From the NCBI GenBank assembly GCA_944384235.1, contig CALWSP010000002.1:1-64000 (forward strand): 64,000 nt of DNA, in the 5' to 3' direction. Within the stretch, counting starts at the first letter, position 1. The number at the start of each line of letters is the position of its first letter. The notes beneath the pieces are model-generated. The model was not told where the DNA came from and searched no databases. It saw only the letters and a list, made by a program, of their open reading frames with translations. This document shows positions 42,808 to 51,189 of the stretch, one piece after another. The translations under genes were made by a program, and so were the position numbers. This DNA comes from an uncultured Clostridia bacterium (GTDB taxonomy: Bacteria > Bacillota > Clostridia > Lachnospirales > CAG-274).

Positions 42808-43518
42808 TTATACCTCTCTTTTAATTTTATTATAGCTTGTTTGAACAGCTTCGCTACTTATATTACAACCAAGTTTATAGACTTTCACGTTTTTTAAAAG
42901 TAAATCTAGCATATCCAAAAGTTTTAAAATTAAGTTTTTATCTTTTGGGCGAATTGTTTGTTGAAGAATTAGAGGAATTGCCTCTTGGTTTGAAATTTCT
43001 TCTATCCAATTATTTTCGGACCTTTCAAGAAAGATAATTGCCCCAAGTTTTGCTTTTATGTTTAAATTTTTATCTGTTTTGCCACTCCAAGGGGTACCAT
43101 AGACATAAATACCATCTTCTTTTATTTTAATGGCTGGCTTATCATCGTTTATTATTTTTGCTTTATCAGCACCAAAATGTTTTAAATAAAGGTCTGTGTG
43201 GGTGGACTTTCCAACGCCTGAATCTGCCGAGAAAAGATAGGCATACCCATCTACCACAACTCCGCTTGAGTGGAGCATAAAGCCATTAAAATTTAAAAGG
43301 GCTTCATAAAAGGCAATGCCTGTGTATATATATTCTATATCTTCATCTGACAAGTAGTTTAGCTCATTTTTTATGTTTAAAAACTCTTCATCTGAAATTT
43401 GAATTTTTAGATTTTGTTTTTCAAAGTCTTTTACATATTTTTGTATTTGGTTTTTTGTTTTATTATATTTTAGGTTAATAGCAACATTTAAGCCTGCTAC
43501 GCATATTTTTTCTTGCAT
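42808..43518 (-). CDS. HPr-kinase-like P-loop protein
   Basis: 236 residues resembling the C-terminal kinase domain of HprK and PEP-carboxykinase-like folds. Walker A is SADSGVGKST (97-106), HSSGVVV (83-89) precedes it, the Walker-B-like INDDKPAI follows (123-130), and GTPWSGKTDKN (141-151) is characteristic of this subgroup. It lacks the HprK N-terminal domain and the HPr-interaction signature, so it is not the sugar-catabolite kinase. Relatives occur in lasso-peptide and other RiPP-type clusters as tailoring kinases. It starts 12 bases after the methyltransferase gene and is followed at once by PqqD-like and S26-like genes. Confidence 0.78.
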   Translation of the reverse strand: MQEKICVAGLNVAINLKYNKTKNQIQKYVKDFEKQNLKIQISDEEFLNIKNELNYLSDEDIEYIYTGIAFYEALLNFNGFMLHSSGVVVDGYAYLFSADSGVGKSTHTDLYLKHFGADKAKIINDDKPAIKIKEDGIYVYGTPWSGKTDKNLNIKAKLGAIIFLERSENNWIEEISNQEAIPLILQQTIRPKDKNLILKLLDMLDLLLKNVKVYKLGCNISSEAVQTSYNKIKREV

Positions 43519-43530
43519 AGTTTAATCCCT

Positions 43531-45261
43531 CTATTTTATAAGTGCTTGTGCTATTGAAAGGCGGTTAAAAGGAATTACAAAATAATAGCCATCTGTAAAG
43601 TGTGAAACTTTTTTCATTACTTCTTGTGCTATTTGAACGCCTATTTTTTCAGCTGTTTTTTTATCCATTTCAGGCGAGAACTTTTCAACGACCCAGTCTG
43701 GAATTGTTATTCCTGCAATTTCATTTTTTATAAACATTGCATTTCTTAAGCTAACTAGCGGCATTATTCCAACTAAAATTTTAGCCTGTGGCACTTTTTG
43801 TTTTATATATTTTATAGTTTCAATATCTTTATTATCAAAAACAGGTTGTGTTAGGAAAAAATCCGCACCTGCTTTTATTTTTTTGTTTATTCTTTCTATT
43901 TCAAGGTCAATATTTTTTCTTGCATAATTTATTGCACCACCATAAACAAAGTTATCTTCAGCAAAGGTTTCTTTATTCATTTCTTGAATGTAGTTCATTA
44001 GCTTAACAGAGTCGAAGTTAAAAACTCCTTTTACATTATCTCTTACAGAGTTTGGAACAGGGTCGCCTGTTATTACTAAAAGGTGTCTTACATCGTTTAT
44101 ATGAGCACCTAAAAGAGAAGAACTTATTGCAATTGCGTTTTTGTCACGACAGCAGATATGGGGCATAACTGTTATGCCTATTTCTCTTGCAGCTTTAATG
44201 CTCATAAGAATGGAATCTGCTCTTGTTCTTCCACTTGGTGAGTCAGCAAAGGTGATTATATCTACATCTTTTGTTTTTAAATAATTTGCTGTTTCCATTA
44301 GTGTTTCAAAGTTTAAATCTTTTGGTGGGTCAAGTTCAACTGCAATTAGTTTTTTACCTTTTTTATTTAGGAAAAAACCATTTTTCTTTACAGAACTTTT
44401 ATTTAAATTTTCTAAGTTAGGTTGCAAATTTTTGATTTTATTATTTATGTCAAAATTTATATTTTCTTTAAGGGCTTTTATATATTGAGGTGTAGTTCCA
44501 CAGCAACCACCTAGAAAGTCTGTATAAAGGCTTATTTCTTCCATTATTGAAGAAAAATAATTTATGTTGTCCAAAAACATCATTCTATCTTGTATTACAG
44601 AGGGATAGCTTGAGTTTGGAAGGGCAGTTATATATTTTGTTGTGTCTATTTTTAAATTTTTTAAAATGTTTAAAATATGTTGTGGGCCAACACCACAGTT
44701 TAGGCCAATTGCATCAATTTCCTCTATTTGGTTTGCGTTTTCAAAAAGTCTTTGAGCATTTAGGCCTATATCTGTATAGCCGTGTTGATTAACACAAAAT
44801 TGTGTTATTACAAAAGAATTTGGATTTTTAGATTTTATGTATTTAATTGTGGGCAAAACATTTTCTAGTTCTGAAAGTGTTTCAAAGAGAAAAATTTCTC
44901 CTCCTTTTGACAAAAACAAATCTGCTATAAAGATACAATCTGAAATGTTTTGTGTGCTTATGTTGCAAGCAACAAAGGATTTATTTGAAGCAGCTTTTGT
45001 TGCTATGTCATAAGCATTTAAAATGTTTTTTGAAAGTTCTTCTTTGTCGCAACCTAGATTTTTAGTGTTTGAGCAAAATGTGTTTGTGCGAATTAAATTT
45101 GCTCCATTTTCTATATATTCTAGGTGAATGTTAGAAACCAGACTAGGCAAAGTAAGGTTTGCTTTTTCTGGCAATATGTTTGGATTTTTTTGTGCAAAGT
45201 ATGTTCCAAACGCTCCGTCAAACAAAATTTTATTCTTTTTTAAAAATTCCCTTATATTCAT
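43531..45261 (-). CDS. Homocysteine S-methyltransferase / methylenetetrahydrofolate reductase fusion
   Basis: 576-residue bifunctional protein like Bacillus YitJ. Residues about 1-290 form the zinc-dependent homocysteine methyltransferase barrel (DGAFGT near 15-20, LIRTNTF, and the zinc-binding GGCCGTTP). Residues about 300-576 form a MetF-like flavin domain (ELDPPK, HICCRD, TGDP, FLTQPVF). It links one-carbon metabolism to methionine. It sits in the middle of the znu-type operon, ten bases after a lipoprotein gene; the zinc requirement of the methyltransferase is a possible reason. The ATG follows AAGGAGTAAAAA. Confidence 0.92.
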   Translation of the reverse strand: MNIREFLKKNKILFDGAFGTYFAQKNPNILPEKANLTLPSLVSNIHLEYIENGANLIRTNTFCSNTKNLGCDKEELSKNILNAYDIATKAASNKSFVACNISTQNISDCIFIADLFLSKGGEIFLFETLSELENVLPTIKYIKSKNPNSFVITQFCVNQHGYTDIGLNAQRLFENANQIEEIDAIGLNCGVGPQHILNILKNLKIDTTKYITALPNSSYPSVIQDRMMFLDNINYFSSIMEEISLYTDFLGGCCGTTPQYIKALKENINFDINNKIKNLQPNLENLNKSSVKKNGFFLNKKGKKLIAVELDPPKDLNFETLMETANYLKTKDVDIITFADSPSGRTRADSILMSIKAAREIGITVMPHICCRDKNAIAISSSLLGAHINDVRHLLVITGDPVPNSVRDNVKGVFNFDSVKLMNYIQEMNKETFAEDNFVYGGAINYARKNIDLEIERINKKIKAGADFFLTQPVFDNKDIETIKYIKQKVPQAKILVGIMPLVSLRNAMFIKNEIAGITIPDWVVEKFSPEMDKKTAEKIGVQIAQEVMKKVSHFTDGYYFVIPFNRLSIAQALIK

Positions 45262-45271
45262 TTTTTACTCC

Positions 45272-45925
45272 TTAGTATGCCATATATGCACTAATTCCGT
45301 GAACTTTATCGTTTTGAATGAAAAACTTTAAAATATAGCGAGCATCAACTAAAGATATGTTTGTGTCGGCTGGGCTAACTATTCTTGTTAAGCTTCCTTT
45401 TTCCTCGCCGTCGTTAAAGTTTAGGCGAATGGTGTAGCTACCATCTGTATGGATTTCGCCTTCGATATAAGCTTCATTTTCTGTGTCTATGCCATATTCT
45501 TTAATTACATCTTTAACATCGCTACATTTATCTTCTTCATTTACTATGCCAGTTGTGTGAATTCCTTTTGGGTTTATTACAGCCTCTCTACTGCCTGTGT
45601 AGTTAAAATATCTAATTATATCTTTTTCAATGGTTTTGCCTGGGTTTTCAATGTCGCCTTCTTTAACGTGAAGGGTGTCTGTTTCTACAAAATCAGCAAC
45701 ATATTTAGCTGTTGCATCTGTGTATTCTATTTCGCTAATGTCTGCACCTAACATTGAAACGAACTTAACTGGCTGAAAATTTTCGTCTGTTGTGTAAATT
45801 GCAAGGTCGCTTATTGAGTAGTTAATGTTATTTTTTGTTTGTTCTTGTGTGAGGTTTTGGCCATCGCCACCTTTACAACCTACAAAAACAGAAAGTGCTA
45901 AAAAAAGTGCTAATAATTTTTTCAT
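45272..45925 (-). CDS. Predicted lipoprotein of unknown function
   Basis: 217 residues. The N terminus MKKLLALFLALSVFVGC is a lipoprotein signal with cleavage before C17, then a short polar linker. The rest is mixed alpha-beta without a family I recognise; the end shows LVDARYILKFFIQND. ATG 45925 is chosen because TGGAGGAT precedes it by about six bases; the ATG at 45940 is itself part of that site. It lies between the CBS gene (18 bases) and the methyltransferase gene (10 bases). Confidence 0.75.
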   Translation of the reverse strand: MKKLLALFLALSVFVGCKGGDGQNLTQEQTKNNINYSISDLAIYTTDENFQPVKFVSMLGADISEIEYTDATAKYVADFVETDTLHVKEGDIENPGKTIEKDIIRYFNYTGSREAVINPKGIHTTGIVNEEDKCSDVKDVIKEYGIDTENEAYIEGEIHTDGSYTIRLNFNDGEEKGSLTRIVSPADTNISLVDARYILKFFIQNDKVHGISAYMAY

Positions 45926-45943
45926 AAAAATATCCTCCATAAA

Positions 45944-46666
45944 TTAAATGTTTAAATATTCTGGGGCATCTCGCAAAAGGCTATATGGTGTCATCATTCC
46001 TTTTACATTGCCATCAAACCTACCAGTGTCTGTGAAAAAGACAACAGCAAGTTTTTTCATAGATTTACTATCTATATTAAAAAGGTCTGAAACTTCATAC
46101 AAAGTTGCATCAGCTTTCATAAAAGCAAAATACTCGTTTAAATGAAAGCTAAGACCTAAATAATTTATAAATTCTAAAAGGGTTGTGTTATCATCAATAT
46201 GTAAATTTCCTTTATCGCATATGTAGGAATATATCACATTGTCGCTAAAAACGCCAAGAAGTTTATTATCTTCAAAAACTGGTATGTGGGTGAAACCCTT
46301 TCTATTCATATAGTTTGTTATATAAAGAACTTTATCTTCTAGTTTTGCCGAAAACATATTTTCTCGTCTAATTGAAAAATCCATTGCTTTAATTGGGCTT
46401 TTAACTCTAGAAACACATTTTTCTAGAATTTTTATCATATCATCAGAGGGAATGACAGGGTAGACATCTCTTACTCTTGGTGTATGGACTAGAAAATTTC
46501 TAACAACTCGGCAATATTCCACATCTTCTTTAAATTCTCTAAGAGAGGGGATTGTTGTTAGCCTTGTTATAATTGGCGAGCCTTCTGGTATATCAGGAAA
46601 ATAGTTTGAGCGGCCAATTCTTTCTAGTTGCCTATAAAGGTCTAAAAACTTATCTATGTTGTTCAT
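45944..46666 (-). CDS. CBS-domain protein associated with the metal ABC transporter
   Basis: 240 residues. A helical N-terminal third (about 1-90) precedes two CBS-like repeats (about 92-155 and 165-235; KGFTHIPVFEDNKLLGVFSD is a clear CBS core). CBS pairs usually bind adenine nucleotides and regulate a partner. ATG 46666 has AAAGGTGA seven bases upstream; a GTG at 46675 overlaps that site and is not favoured. The start is five bases past the znuB stop codon. A role tuning the transporter is inferred from position only. Confidence 0.78.
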   Translation of the reverse strand: MNNIDKFLDLYRQLERIGRSNYFPDIPEGSPIITRLTTIPSLREFKEDVEYCRVVRNFLVHTPRVRDVYPVIPSDDMIKILEKCVSRVKSPIKAMDFSIRRENMFSAKLEDKVLYITNYMNRKGFTHIPVFEDNKLLGVFSDNVIYSYICDKGNLHIDDNTTLLEFINYLGLSFHLNEYFAFMKADATLYEVSDLFNIDSKSMKKLAVVFFTDTGRFDGNVKGMMTPYSLLRDAPEYLNI

Positions 46667-46671
46667 AAAAA

Positions 46672-47469
46672 TCACCTTTTCTTTCTAGTTACAAAGAGTA
46701 TAACAAGGAGGGTAAAAATTCCTATTAAAACTATTGTTCCACCTGGCTTTAAGTCGTAAAAGGCTGTTGTTATTAAGCCAGTTAATGTGAACAAAAAAGC
46801 AAAGGCAACTGACAAAACCAGATTTTGTTTATAACTTTTTGAAACTAGCATAGCACAAGCAACAGGGATTATCATTAGAGAGGAAATTACTAAAGAACCA
46901 ACTGTTCTTGAGGCTATGGAAACAACTATTGCAGTTAAAATTGTGAAAACTAGGTTTACTGTTTTAACTTTTACTCCAGAAAGAGTTGCTCCCTCTTCAT
47001 CAAAGGAGATGTAAAAAAGTTCTTTATATAAAACAAGCATTGTTATTATTACAATTATGCTTAAAATTACAACTGTTACAAGTTCGGCCGTTGATATGGC
47101 AACTATTGAGCCAAATAAAAAGCTATTAAAATTGGCTGAGTTTTTTATGAAGCCTGAAAATACAGCTGCTATGCCAACACCAAAGCTAAGAACTATTGCA
47201 GTTGCTATTTCTGAATAGTTTGGGAAACTTCGCCTTATATATTCAATTGTTATAGCTGCAAGAAGGGAAAACAAAATTGCTACAAAAATTGGGTTTAGGC
47301 TAAAGCAAAGCCCAATTGCAACTCCTGCAAGGCAGGAATGGGAAAGAGCATCGCCTATTGTAGAAAGCCTTTTTAAAACAATTATGTTGCCTATTAGGGG
47401 CGTTATTATTGATATAAAAATTGCAACAACTATTGCTCGTTGCATAAAAGCTAGTGTAAATATTTCCAT
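46672..47469 (-). CDS. znuB: Metal ABC transporter permease (ZnuB type)
   Basis: 265 residues with about eight membrane helices of the ABC-3 family (RLSTIGDALSHSCLAGVAIG and RTVGSLVISSLMIIPVACA are family blocks). With ZnuA and ZnuC it forms a zinc/manganese importer. The ATG follows AGGAGG. It starts nine bases after znuC. Metal specificity cannot be read from the permease. Confidence 0.92.
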   Translation of the reverse strand: MEIFTLAFMQRAIVVAIFISIITPLIGNIIVLKRLSTIGDALSHSCLAGVAIGLCFSLNPIFVAILFSLLAAITIEYIRRSFPNYSEIATAIVLSFGVGIAAVFSGFIKNSANFNSFLFGSIVAISTAELVTVVILSIIVIITMLVLYKELFYISFDEEGATLSGVKVKTVNLVFTILTAIVVSIASRTVGSLVISSLMIIPVACAMLVSKSYKQNLVLSVAFAFLFTLTGLITTAFYDLKPGGTIVLIGIFTLLVILFVTRKKR

Positions 47470-47478
47470 AAAAACCTC

Positions 47479-48198
47479 CTAATTATTATGGTGCAAGTGG
47501 CTTGAAATTGAGTTTGAACTAAATTTTTCAGAGGACATAAGTTCACCTTTTCCGTCTTCTGAAAGCACTAGCACCTTATTTGAATGGAATAAAGTGGAGG
47601 ATATATCGTGAGTTACCATTATTATTGTTAAACCACTTTTGTTTAAATCCCCTAAAAGGCAGCAAATTGAATCTACTGCTTTTATATCTATGCCAACTGT
47701 TGGCTCGTCTAGAAAAAGGATTTCAGGGGAGGAAACAAGGGCTTTTGCAATGAAAACTCTTTGTTGTTGCCCGCCTGACAAATTTCCGATTTTTCTATTT
47801 TTATATTCATACATACCCACTCTTTTTAAAGCAGAACAAACTTTTTGTTTATCTTCTTTTGTGTAGGATTTTAAAAAGCCTTTTTTTGAGTAAAGACCAA
47901 GAGTTACTATTTCCTCAACTGTTGCTGGAAAATCTCTATTAAAAGAGGTTGCTTTTTGTGAAACGTAAGCAATTTTTGAAAAATCTTTAAAATCTTCTGA
48001 CGATGTATTTAGAAGTTTGATTTCTCCATTTTGCTTTTGTAAAATGTTTAAAATAAGTTTTAAAAGGGTGGACTTTCCAGTTCCATTTGTTCCAACTACG
48101 CACAGAAAATCACCTTTTTGAACATTAAAACTTAAATTGTTTAAAATGTTTTTATCTGGATAACTAAAGGACAGATTTTTAACTTCTAATACATTCAT
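47479..48198 (-). CDS. znuC: Metal ABC transporter ATP-binding protein (ZnuC type)
   Basis: 239 residues. Walker A GTNGTGKST (near 36-44), Q-loop VSQKA, signature LSGGQQQR, Walker B ILFLDEPTVGID and switch histidine in MVTHD are all present. The C terminus ends SSHLHHNN, a short His-containing tail. It starts about ten bases after znuA. Confidence 0.93.
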   Translation of the reverse strand: MNVLEVKNLSFSYPDKNILNNLSFNVQKGDFLCVVGTNGTGKSTLLKLILNILQKQNGEIKLLNTSSEDFKDFSKIAYVSQKATSFNRDFPATVEEIVTLGLYSKKGFLKSYTKEDKQKVCSALKRVGMYEYKNRKIGNLSGGQQQRVFIAKALVSSPEILFLDEPTVGIDIKAVDSICCLLGDLNKSGLTIIMVTHDISSTLFHSNKVLVLSEDGKGELMSSEKFSSNSISSHLHHNN

Positions 48199-48208
48199 AT
48201 TTTTCTCC

Positions 48209-49090
48209 TTAGTCTATTGCTTTTTTAATGTTTTCTATGTTTTTTGTCATAACTGAAGTGTAGGTTACACCGTTATTAACATCTTCTTCAGATATTCCCT
48301 CAAAAGAGTTTAAAGGAAGTAGCTCAGCTCCAGTTTCATCAGCTAGAGTTTGAGCTGTTTTTTTAGAGCCTAGTTCTTCATAAAAAACATATTTAATGTT
48401 ATTTTCTTTTACTATGTTTATTAGTTCCATCATTTTTTCTGGAGATGGCTCGCCATCAGAAGAGAAACTATCGATGGCTATTTGTTCAAGACCATAAGCA
48501 GAACATAAATAGCCGTAGGCATTGTGAGAAACAACTATTTTTTTGTTTGTTCCTTGGTTTATTATGGACTGGAATGTGTTATCAAGAGTTTTTAGCATAT
48601 CTGAATATTTATGGAAATTACTTTCGTAATTTGCTTTATTTTCAGGGTCTACTTCGCACAATGCGTTATATATGTTTTCTGAAATTGTAATTACATTTTC
48701 TGGGTCAAGCCAAATGTGTGGGTCATTTACTTCTTCGTTTATTTTAACACCCTCAGAAACTTGAACAAAATTAGAGGACTCACCTAGCAAGGCTTCATCA
48801 AGGTGTTCAACCCAATGTTCCATATCTAAGCCGTTGTATAAAACTAAGTCAGCTTTGCTTAACTTTGCCATATCTTGAGCAGTTGGCTCCCAGTCGTGAG
48901 GTTCGCTTCCAACTGGAACAAGGTTGTAAATGTCTGCATTATCACCTGCAATTTGTTTTGCAAAGTCATAAATTGCATAAAAGCTAGTGTAAATTTGAGG
49001 TTTTTCGTTTTCAGCTTCTTTATTTGCTCCACAACCAACAAAAAGTATAGTTAAAAAAGAAGCTAAAAGTAAAGTAAAAAATTTTTTCAT
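48209..49090 (-). CDS. znuA: Zinc/metal-binding lipoprotein of ABC importer (ZnuA type)
   Basis: 293-residue cluster A-I solute-binding lipoprotein. Signal peptide with lipobox LFVGC (cysteine near 20). Likely metal ligands are the histidines in EPHDWEPT, DPHIWLDP and VVSHNAYGYL. A histidine at the third site fits zinc-type rather than manganese-type proteins, where it is usually glutamate. The His-rich loop of many ZnuA proteins is short and not His-rich. First gene of a nine-gene minus-strand run reaching 42.1 kb. Promoter and a TTAG-N6-CTAA operator lie just upstream, next to the htpG CIRCE region. Confidence 0.92.
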   Translation of the reverse strand: MKKFFTLLLASFLTILFVGCGANKEAENEKPQIYTSFYAIYDFAKQIAGDNADIYNLVPVGSEPHDWEPTAQDMAKLSKADLVLYNGLDMEHWVEHLDEALLGESSNFVQVSEGVKINEEVNDPHIWLDPENVITISENIYNALCEVDPENKANYESNFHKYSDMLKTLDNTFQSIINQGTNKKIVVSHNAYGYLCSAYGLEQIAIDSFSSDGEPSPEKMMELINIVKENNIKYVFYEELGSKKTAQTLADETGAELLPLNSFEGISEEDVNNGVTYTSVMTKNIENIKKAID

Positions 49091-49128
49091 ATAAAACTCC
49101 TTAAATTAAATAGATTTAGTCAATTAAA

Positions 49129-49157
49129 ATTATAACACAAAAGAGTTAGTTTTTCAA
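49129..49157 (-). promoter_or_regulatory. Promoter of the znu operon
   Basis: On the minus strand TTGAAA (49157-49152) and TATAAT (49134-49129) are 17 bases apart, about 40 bases upstream of the znuA start codon. Confidence 0.78.
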
Positions 49158-49162
49158 CATAA

Positions 49163-49178
49163 ATTAGCTAAAGCTAAC
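49163..49178. promoter_or_regulatory. TTAG-N6-CTAA operator upstream of znuA
   Basis: TTAG (49164-49167) and CTAA (49174-49177) flank CTAAAG, the same inverted repeat as the three copies before feoA. It ends about six bases upstream of the znuA -35 box. The half-site layout matches the DtxR/IdeR/MntR consensus. Regulator identity is inferred. Confidence 0.68.
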
Positions 49179-49207
49179 TAAGAAAATATGAAGAAAATAT
49201 GAATTTG

Positions 49208-49234
49208 TTAGCACTCTTTAAATTTGAGTGCTAA
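49208..49234. promoter_or_regulatory. CIRCE element (HrcA operator) upstream of htpG
   Basis: TTAGCACTC, nine spacer bases, then GAGTGCTAA: a perfect CIRCE inverted repeat. It ends six bases before the htpG -35 box. HrcA repression of htpG is inferred. Confidence 0.95.
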
Positions 49235-49240
49235 AAAGAC

Positions 49241-49268
49241 TTGACATTTTAAAACTTGTATGTATAAT
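49241..49268 (+). promoter_or_regulatory. htpG promoter
   Basis: TTGACA (49241-49246) and TATAAT (49263-49268), 16 bases apart, directly behind the CIRCE element. Confidence 0.88.
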
Positions 49269-49314
49269 TATATATATGAGAGTGCAAAATTAGTTTTTTA
49301 AGGAGATGTGGTTT

Positions 49315-51132
49315 ATGGAAAAAGGTAATTTATCTATTAATAGTGAAAATATTTTGCCTATTATTAAAAAATGGCTTTATTCTGATACAGATATTTTTTT
49401 AAGAGAGCTTGTTAGCAACGGTTGTGATGCTATATCAAAACTTAAAAAACTTTCTAGTATGGGTAAATTTGACGCTGGTGAAAAAGAAGAATACAAGGTT
49501 ATTGTTAGATTAAACGAAGAAAAAAATACTATTGAAATTGAGGATAATGGTATTGGTATGACTGGCGAGGAAGTTAAAAAGTTTATTACTGAAATTGCCT
49601 TTTCTGGTGCAACTGATTTTATAACTAAATATCAAGACCAATTTGGAGATGGAAACGAAATTATTGGCCATTTTGGTTTAGGTTTTTACTCAGCTTTTAT
49701 GGTATCTGACAAGGTGCAAATTGACACTAAGAGCTATTTGCCTGACACAGAAAGTGTTAAATGGGTTTGTGATGGTGGTATTGAATATGAAATGGGTGAA
49801 AGCGAAAGGCTTAACAGAGGTACTACTATTACTTTATATATAAATGAAGATAGCAAGGAGTTTTTAAACCCTTACAAGTTAAAGGAAATTTTGGCTAAGT
49901 ATTGTAGCTTTATGCCTGTTGAGATATATTTTGAAGATATGTCAAAGGATATGCAAGAAGAAAAGCCAATTAACGAAACTACTCCTTTGTGGCTTAAAAA
50001 ACCTAGCGAATGTAGCGACGAGGAGTATAAGGCTTTTTACCACAAAGTGTTTACAGACTTTAACGACCCTTTATTTTGGATTCATTTAAATATGGACTAC
50101 CCTTTTAGGCTTAAAGGTATATTATATTTTCCTAAATTAAAGCACGAGCTTGAATCTATTGAGGGGCAAGTTAAATTATACAACAACCAAGTTTTTATTG
50201 CTGACAACTTAAAAGAAGTTATTCCTGAGTTTTTACTTCTATTAAAAGGAACTATTGACTGCCCAGACCTTCCTTTAAATGTTAGCAGAAGCTTTTTACA
50301 AAACGACGGTTATGTAAACAAAATGAGCAAATATATTACTAAAAAGGTTGCTGACAAGTTAAATTCTATATTTAAAAAAGATAGAGATGAATATGAAAAG
50401 TATTGGGAAGATATTAGCCCTTTTATTAAATATGGCTCTATGAGAGAAAAAGACTTTTATGAAAAAGTTAAAGACAGCCTTTTATTTAAAACAACTAAAG
50501 GCAACTATGTTACATTAAAAGAATACCTTGAAGAAAGCAAAACAGAAAACAAGGTATATTATGTTTCAGATGTTAAGCAACAAGCTCAATACATTAAAAT
50601 GTTTGACGAACAAGGGCTTCAAGCTGTTGTTTTAGATAGCAAAATAGATGTGCCTTATGTTAGCTTCCTTGAGGCATATAGCGACGGTGTGAAGTTTGAA
50701 AGAATTGATTCTGCTGTTTCTGATGTGCTTAAAGGCAGTGGTGAAGTTTGCTTAGACGCTAAAGAGCTTGAAAGTTTATTTAAAGAGGCTGTTGGAAAAG
50801 ATATTAATGTTAAGGTTGAAGCGTTAAAATCTAGCGATGTTTCAGCAATGATTGAGCTTAGTGAACAGAGCAGAAGAATGAAAGAAATGTCTATGATGTA
50901 TGGTATGGACAGCAGCAGTTTTTCTGACGATGAAACAATTATTTTAAATGCAAATAACAATGTTGTTAAACTACTTTTAGATATTAAAGACAGTAAAAAA
51001 GAAGAAGCAGACATTATTTGCAAGCAAATATATTATCTTGCTATAATGAGCCACAAGCCTTTATCTCAAGATGAAATGACAGAGTTTATCTCTAGGAGCA
51101 ACAAAATTATGGAGCTTTTAGCTGAAAAATAA
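49315..51132 (+). CDS. htpG: Molecular chaperone HtpG (Hsp90)
   Basis: 605-residue Hsp90 homologue, cytosolic dimeric ATP-dependent chaperone. The GHKL ATPase domain shows ELVSNGCDAISKL, EDNGIGMT and the lid GHFGLGFYSAFMV; the middle domain carries NVSRSFLQND. ATG 49315 is taken as start because AAGGAG lies nine bases upstream; ATG 49306 touches that site. Control by CIRCE is unlike B. subtilis, where htpG is not an HrcA target. It is followed after 57 bases by lon, making a protein quality-control pair. Confidence 0.95.
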   Translation: MEKGNLSINSENILPIIKKWLYSDTDIFLRELVSNGCDAISKLKKLSSMGKFDAGEKEEYKVIVRLNEEKNTIEIEDNGIGMTGEEVKKFITEIAFSGATDFITKYQDQFGDGNEIIGHFGLGFYSAFMVSDKVQIDTKSYLPDTESVKWVCDGGIEYEMGESERLNRGTTITLYINEDSKEFLNPYKLKEILAKYCSFMPVEIYFEDMSKDMQEEKPINETTPLWLKKPSECSDEEYKAFYHKVFTDFNDPLFWIHLNMDYPFRLKGILYFPKLKHELESIEGQVKLYNNQVFIADNLKEVIPEFLLLLKGTIDCPDLPLNVSRSFLQNDGYVNKMSKYITKKVADKLNSIFKKDRDEYEKYWEDISPFIKYGSMREKDFYEKVKDSLLFKTTKGNYVTLKEYLEESKTENKVYYVSDVKQQAQYIKMFDEQGLQAVVLDSKIDVPYVSFLEAYSDGVKFERIDSAVSDVLKGSGEVCLDAKELESLFKEAVGKDINVKVEALKSSDVSAMIELSEQSRRMKEMSMMYGMDSSSFSDDETIILNANNNVVKLLLDIKDSKKEEADIICKQIYYLAIMSHKPLSQDEMTEFISRSNKIMELLAEK

Positions 51133-51189
51133 ATTTTTCAATTCTCTGTCTATAACTGTGGTAAATAATTTTTTGATGAGGTGTTGTAA

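Noticed and set aside
42808..43518. Naming the P-loop protein HprK
   Set aside because: It lacks the N-terminal domain and the HPr-binding signature of true HPr kinase/phosphorylase, and its context is not carbon catabolite control.
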